A stretch of DNA of 64,000 bases from Sedimentisphaerales bacterium (GCA_016928975.1 JAFGJR010000050.1:1-64000); one strand, 5' to 3'; positions 30,337 through 39,473 are shown, counted from the stretch's first letter. The notes: generated by a model from the letters alone, not told the origin. A program made the numbers and translations.

Positions 30337-31031
30337 ACGTGGACATCCGCGGGATCGGGTGGGTGACGCCCTCCGGCATCGGCAGCGGGCAACCCGGCGA
30401 GGCGTTGCGGCTCGAGCCCGGAACGTTGCCGGCTCTCAAGAGCCGGCAGTTTCTGGATGTTCCACATCCGCGATTCGGCCGGTTCGACGCGTACGCCAAG
30501 GCCGGATTCGGGGCCATCGCCCTGGCGCTGCGAAGCGCGGGCCTGGACCAGTGGGCGCAGAAGCGGCCGGTCGGCCTGGTGGTGAGCACGCGCCGCGGCT
30601 GCCTGGAAGCCGATCTGGCCTACTTCCGGACGGCGGCATTCCAGGGCGGGGCCCTGGCCAGTCCCAACCTGTTTGCCTATACGCTGCCCAGCACGATGCT
30701 CGGCGAAGTCTCCATCCAATTCGGCTTGACAGGTCCCAGCTTCGTCGTGGATAATCCCGACGGGCATCTGGCCGGGATCTACGCCGCCCTGGACCTGATG
30801 CGTTGGGATTTGTGTGAGACCGCGGTCGCCGGCTGGTGCGATGTGGACTCCGAGGTCCCAAGTTGTGTCGCGGAGGAGCCGTGCGGGGCGGTATTCCTCG
30901 TGCTGGCCAAAGGCCCAGATGGGGCCACGTGGCAGTGGGATGGCCGGCAATTGACATGTGGAAGGCAGCGAATCGCTGACTTTGCCGAACTGGCCCGCAA
31001 GGTTCTGAACGCGGGACACCCGGGTGCATAG
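30330..31031 (+). CDS. Short ketosynthase-like protein without active Cys (chain-length-factor-like)
   Basis: A 233-residue protein corresponding to the N-terminal part of a ketosynthase. The nucleophile region reads VVDNPDGHLAG, so the Cys is replaced by Asp144, and the His motifs are absent because the C-terminal half is missing. It resembles the short chain-length-factor-like protein of aryl-polyene clusters, which pairs with a full ketosynthase. The ATG at 30330 follows AAGGAG and overlaps the preceding gene. The full open frame extends further upstream but that part is out-of-frame shadow of the ketosynthase. Confidence 0.75.
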   Translation: MVNVDIRGIGWVTPSGIGSGQPGEALRLEPGTLPALKSRQFLDVPHPRFGRFDAYAKAGFGAIALALRSAGLDQWAQKRPVGLVVSTRRGCLEADLAYFRTAAFQGGALASPNLFAYTLPSTMLGEVSIQFGLTGPSFVVDNPDGHLAGIYAALDLMRWDLCETAVAGWCDVDSEVPSCVAEEPCGAVFLVLAKGPDGATWQWDGRQLTCGRQRIADFAELARKVLNAGHPGA

Positions 31032-31110
31032 AACGTGATACTTGGACCTCGCAGTTGTGGCGCTGGTCGCGCGTACATCAGGTGAGGCGCAGTGTGGATG
31101 GCTCTGAACG

Positions 31111-32379
31111 ATGAAGATGAAGCTGATCTATCCGACATGGCCGAAGCTGGAACACCAGACCCCGTTTCATCTGCCGCCTCACGGGCCGGTGGTCTTTGCG
31201 GCGACTGTGCCGGAAGACGTGGAGCTCGTTTTTGAGGACGACAATGTCCAACCCGTGGATTTCGAGGAAGAGGTGGACATGGTGGCCCTGTCCGTCATGT
31301 TGACCTGCCAGCTCCCGCGAGCCTTTGAGATCGCCGACACGTTCCGGGCGAAGGGGTTGCCGGTCATCTTCGGCGGAATCGCCACCATGTTGCACAGCGA
31401 GGAGGTCTCACAGCACGCCGATGCCGTCTTCCTGGGCGAGACGGAAGGGCACTTCGGCCGAGTGATCGACGACCTCAAGGTGGGGCGGCTCAAGCCCGTC
31501 TACAATTACATGAAGGATCCTCCGCCCACGGAATGGATCGGGCCGGCGCGTCGGGATATTCTCAACCGCAGGTTGTACAACTATCGCGGCGTCCAGATGG
31601 TGGACCTGGTCCACGCCTCGCGAGGCTGCAAGTTCAACTGTTTCCCCTGTTGCAGCGCCTTTCTCGGCGGGCGGAAGTTCCGGCCTCGCCCGATCGAGAA
31701 GGTCGTCGAGGAGATCGAGCAGATTCCCAATAACCGGCTCTTCATCGTGGATAATTCGCTGGCGCAGGACCGGGATTGGCTGGTGGCGTTGTTCACCGCC
31801 CTCAAGCCGTTGAAGAAGAAGTGGGTCTCGCACCCGATCCTGTACGATGAGGAGGTCATTCGCTTGGCGGCGGAAGCCGGCTGCTGGTATGTGTACCAGG
31901 CGGTGTTTGATACCTCGGACGTGATTCGCAACCGCATTCGCATGCTCCGGGACAACGGGATCGGCGTGGAAGGCACCATCCTGCTCGGCACAGACGATCA
32001 CGACGTGAGTTTCATCAAGCGTCTCGTCGACTTCCTTTGCGAGGAGCATCTGGATGTTGCCGAGTTCACGATTCTCACGCCGTTTCCGCACAGCCCCATC
32101 CGCGAACAGTTGGAGCGGGAAGGGCGCATCCTGCACAACAACTGGGCCGATTACTCCGCCGACAAGGTCGTTTTCCGGCCGAAGAACATGTCCGTGGATG
32201 AGTTGCAGGCGGCGTACGACGATGCCTGGAAGACCTTCTACGCGGACGCAGGGTACCAACTGCGAATGGGGCAACTGTTTCAGCGGGTCATCGAGCGGGA
32301 GGTGGCGGATGGGACGTATCACCGGTACGACCCGCGAACAAAAAGGCGATTTCAGACGAAGGAAGCAGGAACCAAGTGA
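31111..32379 (+). CDS. Radical SAM protein with N-terminal B12-binding-like domain (1 of 3)
   Basis: A 422-residue protein. Residues 1-130 look like a cobalamin-binding Rossmann domain (without the DxHxxG base-off motif). The [4Fe-4S] ligands are Cys173, Cys177 and Cys180 in RGCKFNCFPC (CxxxCxxC), and the C-terminal part is the usual radical SAM barrel. Proteins of this group methylate unactivated carbon, form rings or modify lipids and polyenes. Position directly behind the ketosynthases suggests a tailoring step on the polyene. It overlaps the next radical SAM gene by four bases. Confidence 0.85.
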   Translation: MKMKLIYPTWPKLEHQTPFHLPPHGPVVFAATVPEDVELVFEDDNVQPVDFEEEVDMVALSVMLTCQLPRAFEIADTFRAKGLPVIFGGIATMLHSEEVSQHADAVFLGETEGHFGRVIDDLKVGRLKPVYNYMKDPPPTEWIGPARRDILNRRLYNYRGVQMVDLVHASRGCKFNCFPCCSAFLGGRKFRPRPIEKVVEEIEQIPNNRLFIVDNSLAQDRDWLVALFTALKPLKKKWVSHPILYDEEVIRLAAEAGCWYVYQAVFDTSDVIRNRIRMLRDNGIGVEGTILLGTDDHDVSFIKRLVDFLCEEHLDVAEFTILTPFPHSPIREQLEREGRILHNNWADYSADKVVFRPKNMSVDELQAAYDDAWKTFYADAGYQLRMGQLFQRVIEREVADGTYHRYDPRTKRRFQTKEAGTK

Positions 32380-33737
32380 ACCGAGTCCTCTTGATATCAT
32401 CCAATACGTGCTATACACCCTATCCGGTTTACCCTCTGGGAATGTCGACGGTGGCAGGTGCTCTGATCGACGCGGGCTACGAAGTCCGCCAGTTCGATTG
32501 GCTGGTGGCGGGTCGTAGCGAAGACTTGTTGGGGCAGGCTGTCGGTGAGTTTGCGCCGGACGCGGTAGCGGTGTCGATTCGCAACGTTGATCGTATCGAT
32601 TCCACGGCGGAGTTCGCCGATACCTGGGAGTTGAAGGAGGCCCAGAGTGTGGTCACCTCACTCCGGCGTTTCACCACGGTTCCCGTGGTCATTGGCGGGC
32701 CTGCGGTGTCCACCATGCCGCAGGAGGTGAGACGGTACGTCGGCGCGGATATGGCCGTGCCGGGAGAGGGCGAACATGCTATTGTGGCTGCCTTGGCGGC
32801 CGTGATCGAAGGCCGGCCGCTTCCGGCTGTCTGGCCCATGGCGAGTGAGCGACTTTGTGGAGAGTACCAGCATTCTCCCTCCTTTGACCCGGAGCTCGTG
32901 GCGCACTACTGGGACAAAAGCGGAGTCATCGGGCTCCAAACGAAACGCGGCTGTCCATACCATTGCTGCTATTGCACCTACCCCGACTTGGAAGGTACGA
33001 CATTTCGTCCTCGTCCCGTCGAGGCCGTCATTGCCGACATGGAACGGCTCAAGCGGGATTTCCACGTGGACACCTTGTTTCTGGTGGATTCCGTGTTCAA
33101 CGATCCTCGAGGCAAGTACCTGTACCTGGTCGAGGCGCTGGCGGCCAGGAACCTCGGCGTGAAGTGGGCCTGCTATATGTCTCCACGCGGACTGACGCGC
33201 GAGGCCCTCATGCTCTGCAAGCGAGCCGGTCTCTATGCCGTCGAGCTCGGCACCGATGCCACGACCGAGACGACGCTCAGGGGGATGGGAAAACCATTCC
33301 GGTGGGAAGAAGTGGAGCGGACGAACCAGATGCTGGCGCAGACGGGCATTGCCTGTGCGCATTTCGTCATCTTTGGCGGACCGGGAGAGACGCCGGAGAC
33401 GATCCGGGAAGGGCTCGACAATATCGCTCGTCTGGAACACTGCGTCGTCTTCGGCTTCTCCGGGGTCCGGATCTATCCTGGAACGCGTCTGCACCAGCAT
33501 GCCATTGCCGAGCACTTCCTGCAGGAGACGGATTCGTTGTTTGAGCCCGTCTACTATGTCTCCTCGGCCGTGGACAAGGCATGGATGGAGCAACAGGTGA
33601 CCGAGTCGTGGGCCGGCCGGCGGGATCGGATCTTCCCGCCCCATGAAGGACAGCGTGCGGCGGCGATTCTTCGATCCTTCGGATGGAAAGGGCTGCTCTG
33701 GGAGCGCATGATTCGGTTCCCGTCGGCTGTGGCCTGA
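32376..33737 (+). CDS. Radical SAM protein with N-terminal B12-binding-like domain (2 of 3)
   Basis: A 453-residue protein: B12-binding-like domain about 1-145 ending with 'PGEGEHAI', then Cys193, Cys197 and Cys200 in RGCPYHCCYC. It begins with GTG overlapping the previous stop (GTGA), so it is translationally coupled to the first radical SAM gene. Not a close duplicate of its neighbours by eye, so the three enzymes probably do different reactions. Substrate unknown. Confidence 0.85.
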   Translation: MNRVLLISSNTCYTPYPVYPLGMSTVAGALIDAGYEVRQFDWLVAGRSEDLLGQAVGEFAPDAVAVSIRNVDRIDSTAEFADTWELKEAQSVVTSLRRFTTVPVVIGGPAVSTMPQEVRRYVGADMAVPGEGEHAIVAALAAVIEGRPLPAVWPMASERLCGEYQHSPSFDPELVAHYWDKSGVIGLQTKRGCPYHCCYCTYPDLEGTTFRPRPVEAVIADMERLKRDFHVDTLFLVDSVFNDPRGKYLYLVEALAARNLGVKWACYMSPRGLTREALMLCKRAGLYAVELGTDATTETTLRGMGKPFRWEEVERTNQMLAQTGIACAHFVIFGGPGETPETIREGLDNIARLEHCVVFGFSGVRIYPGTRLHQHAIAEHFLQETDSLFEPVYYVSSAVDKAWMEQQVTESWAGRRDRIFPPHEGQRAAAILRSFGWKGLLWERMIRFPSAVA

Positions 33738-33768
33738 GGGATGGGCGGGAGACAGAGGCGGCTGAGGC

Positions 33769-35208
33769 ATGGACACGCGACGCGTTTTGCTGATTCACCC
33801 GTTGGGTTATGACGTGCATGTGGCGGACCGGGATATCTCTCGGATGGCGAACCTGATGCCGCCGCTGGGCCTGGCCAGCATCGCCGCCTACGTGGAACAG
33901 CACGGCTTCTGTGCGGATATCGTCGACTGCTTCGCTCATCCGGAGTCGGATCGAGTCATCGAGGACTACGTGCGCCGGCACCGACCCCGGTTCGTGGGAG
34001 CGACGTGTACGACGGCAGGCTTTCTCGATGCGGCGAGGGTCTTTCGCCGGGTCAAGGAGCTGAACCCGGAGACCTGCTGCATCGCCGGCGGGCCGCATGT
34101 CTCGGCGCTGCGGGAGAAGATCGTCCAGGATTTCCCGGAAGTGGACTACGTCGTCGTTGGGGAAGGAGAGACTCCGTTGCGGAGTCTCATGGAGGCGAAT
34201 GGCCGGCCGGAGGGCATCGCCGGACTGGTCTACCGGGAGAATGGTCAGGTTGCGTTCTCCGGGTTCCAGAGGGACCTGCTGGATCTCGATACTCTGCCCC
34301 TGCCCACGTACCGCAAGATATCGGGCTTCCCACGGCAGTACCAGTTGCCGATCTTCAACTACCCCAGGACGCCGAACACAAGCTGCATCTCCAGCCGGGG
34401 TTGTCCCTACCAGTGCAGCTACTGCGACCGTTCCGTGTTCCGGCGCACCTTCCGCTACAATTCGGCGGACTACCTCTATCGGCACCTGCAACTTCTGAAA
34501 CGGCAATTCGGGATACGACACATCAACTTCTACGACGACCAGTTCACGTTCAACCGGGACCGCGTGGAAGCGTTCTGCCGCCGGATGATGGCCGAGCCCC
34601 TGGGCATGACGTTCAACTGCGCCGTGCGGGCCGAGCACGTGGACCGGGAGCTGCTGGCCCTGATGAAACGGGCGGGCTGCTGGATGATTAGCCTGGGCAT
34701 CGAGACGGGGGACCCCGACCTGCTGGCCCAACACCGCCAGAACGCGGACCTGGCGCGGATGAGCCGGACGATTCACGACATCCATAGGGCCGGCATCCGC
34801 GTCAAGGGACTCCTCATGATCGGCCTGCCGGGAGAAACGGAGCAGAGCTTTCGCCGCACGATGGAGTACGTGTTCTCCGTGCCCATCGACGATTTGAACC
34901 TCGCCAAGTTCACGCCGTTCCCGGGGTCGCCGTTGTATGAGAACATCCACTCCCTCGGTCAGTTCGAGGAGGACTGGGAGAAAATGGATTGCATGAGCAC
35001 GGTGTTCGTGCCCCACGGCATGACGGCCGGGCAATTGGAGAGCCTGTTTCTCGCATTCTACAAGCGCTACTACACTCGCCCCAAGACGCTCTGGAACTTC
35101 GTGAGCATGTTGTGGAAATCGCCGGACAGTTGGAAGCGGTTTCTGATGAACGCCGGCAGCTTCGTGGCGTTTGCACGTGCCAACCGCCGAATCGTGGAAC
35201 GAAAGTGA
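33769..35208 (+). CDS. Radical SAM protein with N-terminal B12-binding-like domain (3 of 3)
   Basis: A 479-residue protein with an N-terminal B12-type domain (including 'PPLGLASIAAYVEQHG' and VVGEGETPL) and radical SAM cluster Cys212, Cys216 and Cys219 in RGCPYQCSYC. The third of three tandem genes. It follows by 31 bases and overlaps the glycosyltransferase start by four bases. Its architecture is like that of anaerobic cyclases, methyltransferases and hopanoid-modifying enzymes. The reaction here is unknown. Confidence 0.85.
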   Translation: MDTRRVLLIHPLGYDVHVADRDISRMANLMPPLGLASIAAYVEQHGFCADIVDCFAHPESDRVIEDYVRRHRPRFVGATCTTAGFLDAARVFRRVKELNPETCCIAGGPHVSALREKIVQDFPEVDYVVVGEGETPLRSLMEANGRPEGIAGLVYRENGQVAFSGFQRDLLDLDTLPLPTYRKISGFPRQYQLPIFNYPRTPNTSCISSRGCPYQCSYCDRSVFRRTFRYNSADYLYRHLQLLKRQFGIRHINFYDDQFTFNRDRVEAFCRRMMAEPLGMTFNCAVRAEHVDRELLALMKRAGCWMISLGIETGDPDLLAQHRQNADLARMSRTIHDIHRAGIRVKGLLMIGLPGETEQSFRRTMEYVFSVPIDDLNLAKFTPFPGSPLYENIHSLGQFEEDWEKMDCMSTVFVPHGMTAGQLESLFLAFYKRYYTRPKTLWNFVSMLWKSPDSWKRFLMNAGSFVAFARANRRIVERK

Positions 35209-36398
35209 CGCCGGGGGTCGCCGTGGAGCGGATTGCCGTCGTCATCCCGGTCTACAATCAGCCCCAGCAGCTCCGAGATGTCGTCGGTCGCTGTCTTGTC
35301 GCCTGTTCTCGAGTCGTGATCGTGGATGATGGCAGCGGTCAGCCGGTCGCTCCGCTGTTGGCCGGTCTGCCAGTCGAGGTGCTTCGTCACGAGGTCAATC
35401 GAGGCAAAGGAACCGCCATCGCAACCGCGGCCGGGCATCTGCGCGAGCAGGGGATGACGCATATGATCACCCTGGATGCCGACGGCCAGCACGATCCGGA
35501 GGACCTGCCGAAGATGGTGGAGGCGATTCGCGAGCATCCGGAATCACTCATCATGGGAGTCCGGGACTTCGAAGGCCAGGCCGTGCCGGTGAGTTCCCGG
35601 TTCGGCCGGGCGTTCGGGAATTTCTGGGTGCGAGTGCAGACGGGCACGAAGGTGCGAGATATCCAGAGCGGATTCCGCGTCTACCCCATTGCGGTGATTG
35701 AACACTTGCCCTGCCGGTCCCGGCGCTATGCTTTTGAGGTGGAGGTGGTGGTGCGTGCCCTGTGGGGCGGCGTAAGCGTGCACGAGGTTGGCGTGCAGGT
35801 TCACTATCCGGGTCCGCAGCATCGCAATTCCCATTTTCACAAGCTGTGGGACAACCTGCGACTGGTCGTTCTGAACACTCATCTGACCATGCGGTCTCTG
35901 GCTCCCTGGCCGCATCGCCAGGTCGCTGACCTGCGAGCACAGACACCGATCACTGCATGGCATCCGCTTCGCTCCATCCAGACCCTGCTGTTGGAACGCG
36001 CCACACCATTGGAGCTGGCGCTCGCGGTAGCGCTCGGCGTGTTTCTGGGGGCCGTACCACTGATTGGCTTTCACACGCTGGCGATTCTGGTTGCCGCGGC
36101 ACTGTTGCGGCTGAACCGCGTCGCCGCCGTGGCGGCGAGCCAGCTCTGCATGCCGCCCGTGGTGCCGGCCCTGTGTATCGAAGCGGGCCATTTCTTACGC
36201 TTCGGCCGCTTTCTGACGCTGGAGGGAATCGACGGCTTGCGCAGCGCCTCCTTCCTCGAGTTAGGACACAAGGGCCTTGGATGCCTGTGGGATTGGTGCA
36301 TAGGATCGTTGCCGGTCGGGGCAGTCCTGGCCCTGTTGTTTGGCGCCGCGACGTACGTAATGGCGCGAATGTTGCAGAGGGTCCGGCATGCCTTCTGA
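35205..36398 (+). CDS. Family 2 glycosyltransferase fused to DUF2062
   Basis: A 397-residue fusion. The N-terminal 220 residues are a GT-A glycosyltransferase of the dolichyl-phosphate mannose synthase type: VVIPVYNQ, VIVDDGSG and the metal-binding 'TLDADGQHD'. The C-terminal 150 residues form a DUF2062 domain with several hydrophobic segments ('LALAVALGVFLGAVPLIGFH'), also found in some planctomycete and proteobacterial lipid-linked glycosyltransferases. It starts with GTG overlapping the radical SAM stop. It may glycosylate the polyene lipid. The end overlaps the acyltransferase gene by 11 bases. Confidence 0.85.
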   Translation: MTPGVAVERIAVVIPVYNQPQQLRDVVGRCLVACSRVVIVDDGSGQPVAPLLAGLPVEVLRHEVNRGKGTAIATAAGHLREQGMTHMITLDADGQHDPEDLPKMVEAIREHPESLIMGVRDFEGQAVPVSSRFGRAFGNFWVRVQTGTKVRDIQSGFRVYPIAVIEHLPCRSRRYAFEVEVVVRALWGGVSVHEVGVQVHYPGPQHRNSHFHKLWDNLRLVVLNTHLTMRSLAPWPHRQVADLRAQTPITAWHPLRSIQTLLLERATPLELALAVALGVFLGAVPLIGFHTLAILVAAALLRLNRVAAVAASQLCMPPVVPALCIEAGHFLRFGRFLTLEGIDGLRSASFLELGHKGLGCLWDWCIGSLPVGAVLALLFGAATYVMARMLQRVRHAF

Positions 36399-37314
36399 AC
36401 CTCGGACACCCGTCTCCAACGCTCAATGGACCTCGCGCAGTGTAGGCAAACGGTGGCAGTATGCGATCTTTAGCCTCCTGGTTCGGGCGGGCGGACGCCG
36501 CATCGGCTATCTTTGCATGTACGTGGTGGTCGCCTGGTACGTGCTCCTGCGTCCGTTCGTACGCCGACGGTGCAGGTACTACCTGAATCGCCGCTTCCCC
36601 GATGCGAAGAATCCCCTTGTGCGGCTGTGGCATGATTACCGACGAATCGAGGCATTGGGCGAGTCCCTGCTCGACCGGTCGGCCTACGGCCTGCTAGGAC
36701 CCGAGATTCTGAAACTGACGTTCCCCGAAGGTCCACGCATGCGGGAGTTGATCAGGGAAGGTCGGGGCCTGATCATTCTCAGCAGCCACGTTGGGTGCTG
36801 GCAGGTCGCGATGGCGGCATTCGCTCTCCTGCGTGTGCCCGTTCACATCGTCATGCACAAGGAGGCCGGCGACGTCGATCCGCGATGGTTCCACTACGCC
36901 GGCAGGCAAGCCCCATTCGCCGTGATCGACCCCGCGCAGCCCATGGGAGGCGTCCTCCAGATGATCGCCGCGCTCAAGGACAACTACGTTCTGGCCATGA
37001 TGGGGGACCGCGTCTTCGGCGGCGATCCCAACACCCTTCCCGCCCGGTTCCTCGGGGCCCCCGTTCACTTTCCCGTCAGTCCCTACCGCCTTGCGTCCAT
37101 GCAAGGCTCGCCCATCGCCGTGGTGTCAAGCTATAAAGCTGCCTATTCCCACTATCAGGTGGAGATGACTCACATCATCCGTGTGCCGGCCGGACTGGGC
37201 CGAGCCAACGCCGCCTATGCGCCCTACCTGCACGAGTACGTCGAGGTCCTGGAGGACTTCACGGCCGCCCATCCCTGGCAGTTCTTCAACTTCCACGACA
37301 TGTGGCAGGCATAA
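36388..37314 (+). CDS. Lipid A acyltransferase-like protein (LpxL/HtrB family)
   Basis: A 308-residue protein with an N-terminal hydrophobic segment (about 27-50). The catalytic block of the LpxL family, usually HxxxxD/E, reads 'SSHVGCWQVAM', with His but without the usual acid, so activity is uncertain. LpxL proteins transfer acyl chains to lipid A precursors; relatives in polyene and hopanoid clusters acylate other acceptors. It is the last gene of the rightward polyene arm and overlaps the glycosyltransferase gene, consistent with assembly of a glycolipid-anchored product. Confidence 0.75.
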   Translation: MPSEPRTPVSNAQWTSRSVGKRWQYAIFSLLVRAGGRRIGYLCMYVVVAWYVLLRPFVRRRCRYYLNRRFPDAKNPLVRLWHDYRRIEALGESLLDRSAYGLLGPEILKLTFPEGPRMRELIREGRGLIILSSHVGCWQVAMAAFALLRVPVHIVMHKEAGDVDPRWFHYAGRQAPFAVIDPAQPMGGVLQMIAALKDNYVLAMMGDRVFGGDPNTLPARFLGAPVHFPVSPYRLASMQGSPIAVVSSYKAAYSHYQVEMTHIIRVPAGLGRANAAYAPYLHEYVEVLEDFTAAHPWQFFNFHDMWQA

Positions 37315-37365
37315 CCTGGCCCGGCAGGGGGTACTGCGTGGGGACAACAATCTGCACGAGTCTGA

Positions 37366-38208
37366 TTAGAAACGGAGGATCACGTGCAGGCCCAGTTCGA
37401 GGGTGTTGTTCTCCGGCTCGACGTAGTCGTGCGACTCCTGTGATTCTCCGATGTACCAGTATCGCACGAATGGTCCTGCCGCCACGTCGATCGGGCGGCT
37501 TCGGTACCGCAGGATGATCGAGCCCTGGGCGCCCACGCCGCTGAATGGCAGTTGCGCATTGTAGACGTTTTGCAGCGAGACTCTCCTTGTGAAAGGGTCT
37601 TGGACCGGCAAGTCGTGCGAGATCTGCACTCCAATCAGCAACACGTCCACTTCGGCCAGGAATGCTACCTGCAACGGGTGTTGCGACCCTGCGATGGCCT
37701 CCAGGCGTATCGGAAGGTAGAGATAGTTCGCTTCCCGTTCGTATCCGGCAGGATCGAAGGACGTGTCGTCGTTGAGGTATCGATAGGCGATGCCGATATG
37801 GAAGCCGCTGATGAACGGGGTAGGATCCCATTCCATTCCCTGAAGAAACCCGATGCCGGCCACGAAGTCGTCGATGTTCTCAATCTCGTAGGGGGTCCCG
37901 TCCATCAGGGCACCGTCGTAGTCCACCTGGCCCCAGTCGAAGCGGCCCTCGACTTTGAAGGTGGACCAAGCGACGGCGTGCTCGCCGCGACCTTTTTCAC
38001 GGCGGTGGGTGTACGACGCGGTGAGGCCGTAAAAGAAGCCCTCGTCTTTCATGAAATCGGGCTCTTCATATCGGAAGAAGTAGGCTTCTGGTGCGATCTC
38101 AAAGGGATGCGGCCTGAAGAACTCGGGCAATTCAGGCTTTCTGTCTTCGGCGTGAACAAGGCCAACCAATAGGATACTTGCCAGCGGTACTATCTTTGCC
38201 GCCATCAT
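37366..38208 (-). CDS. Outer-membrane beta-barrel protein, porin-like
   Basis: A 280-residue protein with a signal peptide (hydrophobic residues 4-15, cleavage after VHA) and alternating beta strands, ending in a terminal Phe typical of outer-membrane barrels. The ATG at 38208 is preceded by AAGGAG. Not assigned to a family. It is convergent with the polyene operon, and its role is unknown. Confidence 0.65.
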   Translation of the reverse strand: MMAAKIVPLASILLVGLVHAEDRKPELPEFFRPHPFEIAPEAYFFRYEEPDFMKDEGFFYGLTASYTHRREKGRGEHAVAWSTFKVEGRFDWGQVDYDGALMDGTPYEIENIDDFVAGIGFLQGMEWDPTPFISGFHIGIAYRYLNDDTSFDPAGYEREANYLYLPIRLEAIAGSQHPLQVAFLAEVDVLLIGVQISHDLPVQDPFTRRVSLQNVYNAQLPFSGVGAQGSIILRYRSRPIDVAAGPFVRYWYIGESQESHDYVEPENNTLELGLHVILRF

Positions 38209-38834
38209 AGCTCTCTCCTTGGACATCTGTATATCTGATCAGCGGATAGACCGGTCGACACAACCGCCTGTCTGTTCGCTATCATATTCCAGACACTGCC
38301 ACAAGTATATCCGAAGACCTATGTGCGCGCCGTCCATGATTCAGCTATGGGAAATCAAAGGGATGTCTGATCCCGCGATTGTGTCAAAGACAACCAAGTG
38401 ACGACGCCGATGCACCATAAGTACTTGCCTCACAGAGACCAAGATGCACAGCGAAGAGCAGGTAGCACCGTCTTGTCCGAGGTGTTTCCCGGGTACACAC
38501 CATGCCAGGTGCGTGCGAACGGCGCAAGGCGAGAGGCTGCAGGCCTCAGATGGGAAAAGAGACGGGTCAGTTGTCACCCAAATCAGAGCCAGGCGCGTCA
38601 AGGTCCCGCGTTCGCATCGTCGTGCTCGTGGTCCTGTCTCCTTGCGTCATTTCTGGAAGGTGGTGACACGGTCGCTTTTGGGCTTGACCCACTCAAGATG
38701 AGGCGGATAGAATCTCCGTGTCAGATGTCTTCAGTGGTTCTTGTTTCTTATCGGGAGCGGCTGGGCACGACCTTGGCGTCGCCGTGGACGGATCGACCTC
38801 AGCGGCTCACATTCATTTCATAGGGAGACAGAAA
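38209..38834. other. Intergenic region between divergent envelope genes
   Basis: About 625 bases without a convincing gene. It holds a promoter for the rightward lipoprotein (38684-38713) and presumably one for the leftward beta-barrel. No repeats or hairpins were noticed. Confidence 0.5.
38684..38713 (+). promoter_or_regulatory. Possible promoter of the small lipoprotein gene
   Basis: TTGACC (38684-38689) and TAGAAT (38708-38713) are 18 bases apart, each one mismatch from consensus, about 120 bases upstream of the lipoprotein start at 38835. Confidence 0.5.
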
Positions 38835-39473
38835 ATGAGAAATGTGTTTGTGTGTCTGATGGCTGCTTTGCTGGCCGGATGTTCATCGAACTCAAAGAGC
38901 ACGAGTGCGCCGAGCACAAGCCCCCAGAGCACAAGTGCCCGGGATACGAGCGCCCAGAGCGCGACTCCCAGCGCTGGCGCACCGACAGCGCCGGAGGGAA
39001 GCAGTGGTCTTGCAGCTCCTTCCGAGCCGCTGTCCGCCTTCAGTGATTTTGAGCTCAAACCCATGACATTGGCAGACGCAGTCACCCGTGACGCGCGGAA
39101 ACGAGGAGTCGCAAGCCAACTGGAAAGCAGACTGCGAGAGCGGGTGCAGTCGCTCCTGGCGGAGTGGAAGGCCGACACGAGCAGTTCGCGAACCGGCGGC
39201 ACTCTCGTGATTCAGCCCCAGTTGCAGGATGTTCGGATCATTAGCGGCGGAGCGAGATACTGGGGCGGTTCACTGGCAGGCGGTTCTTATGTAACGATGA
39301 CACTCCAATTGATCGATGGCAGGACCGGTGCGATCATCGCCAGCCCTGTCATCAGCCGAACGACCAATGCGGCAGCGGGGACATGGACAATGGGAGCGCT
39401 TGATAGGAACCTGCTGAACTTGGTGGTCGAAACGTCCCGTCAGTACCTGAGCGACAATTACAGGAAGCAGTAA
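38835..39473 (+). CDS. Lipoprotein with Ser/Thr/Pro repeat linker and C-terminal envelope domain
   Basis: A 212-residue lipoprotein (lipobox LLAGC, Cys near residue 15). Residues 17-60 are a low-complexity Ser-Thr-Ala-Pro linker made of near-identical short repeats at DNA level (AGCACAAGTGCC-type units), which may vary by slippage. The C-terminal 120 residues resemble the LpoB/CsgG-type or DUF4410-type folds ('TLQLIDGRTGAIIASPVISR'), which act at the outer membrane. The ATG at 38835 follows AGGGAGA. Role unknown. Confidence 0.7.
   Translation: MRNVFVCLMAALLAGCSSNSKSTSAPSTSPQSTSARDTSAQSATPSAGAPTAPEGSSGLAAPSEPLSAFSDFELKPMTLADAVTRDARKRGVASQLESRLRERVQSLLAEWKADTSSSRTGGTLVIQPQLQDVRIISGGARYWGGSLAGGSYVTMTLQLIDGRTGAIIASPVISRTTNAAAGTWTMGALDRNLLNLVVETSRQYLSDNYRKQ

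Noticed and set aside
38886..38960. AGCACAAGTGCC-type repeats as a possible CRISPR or satellite
   Set aside because: They are in frame, code for the Ser/Thr/Pro linker of a lipoprotein and have no spacers.
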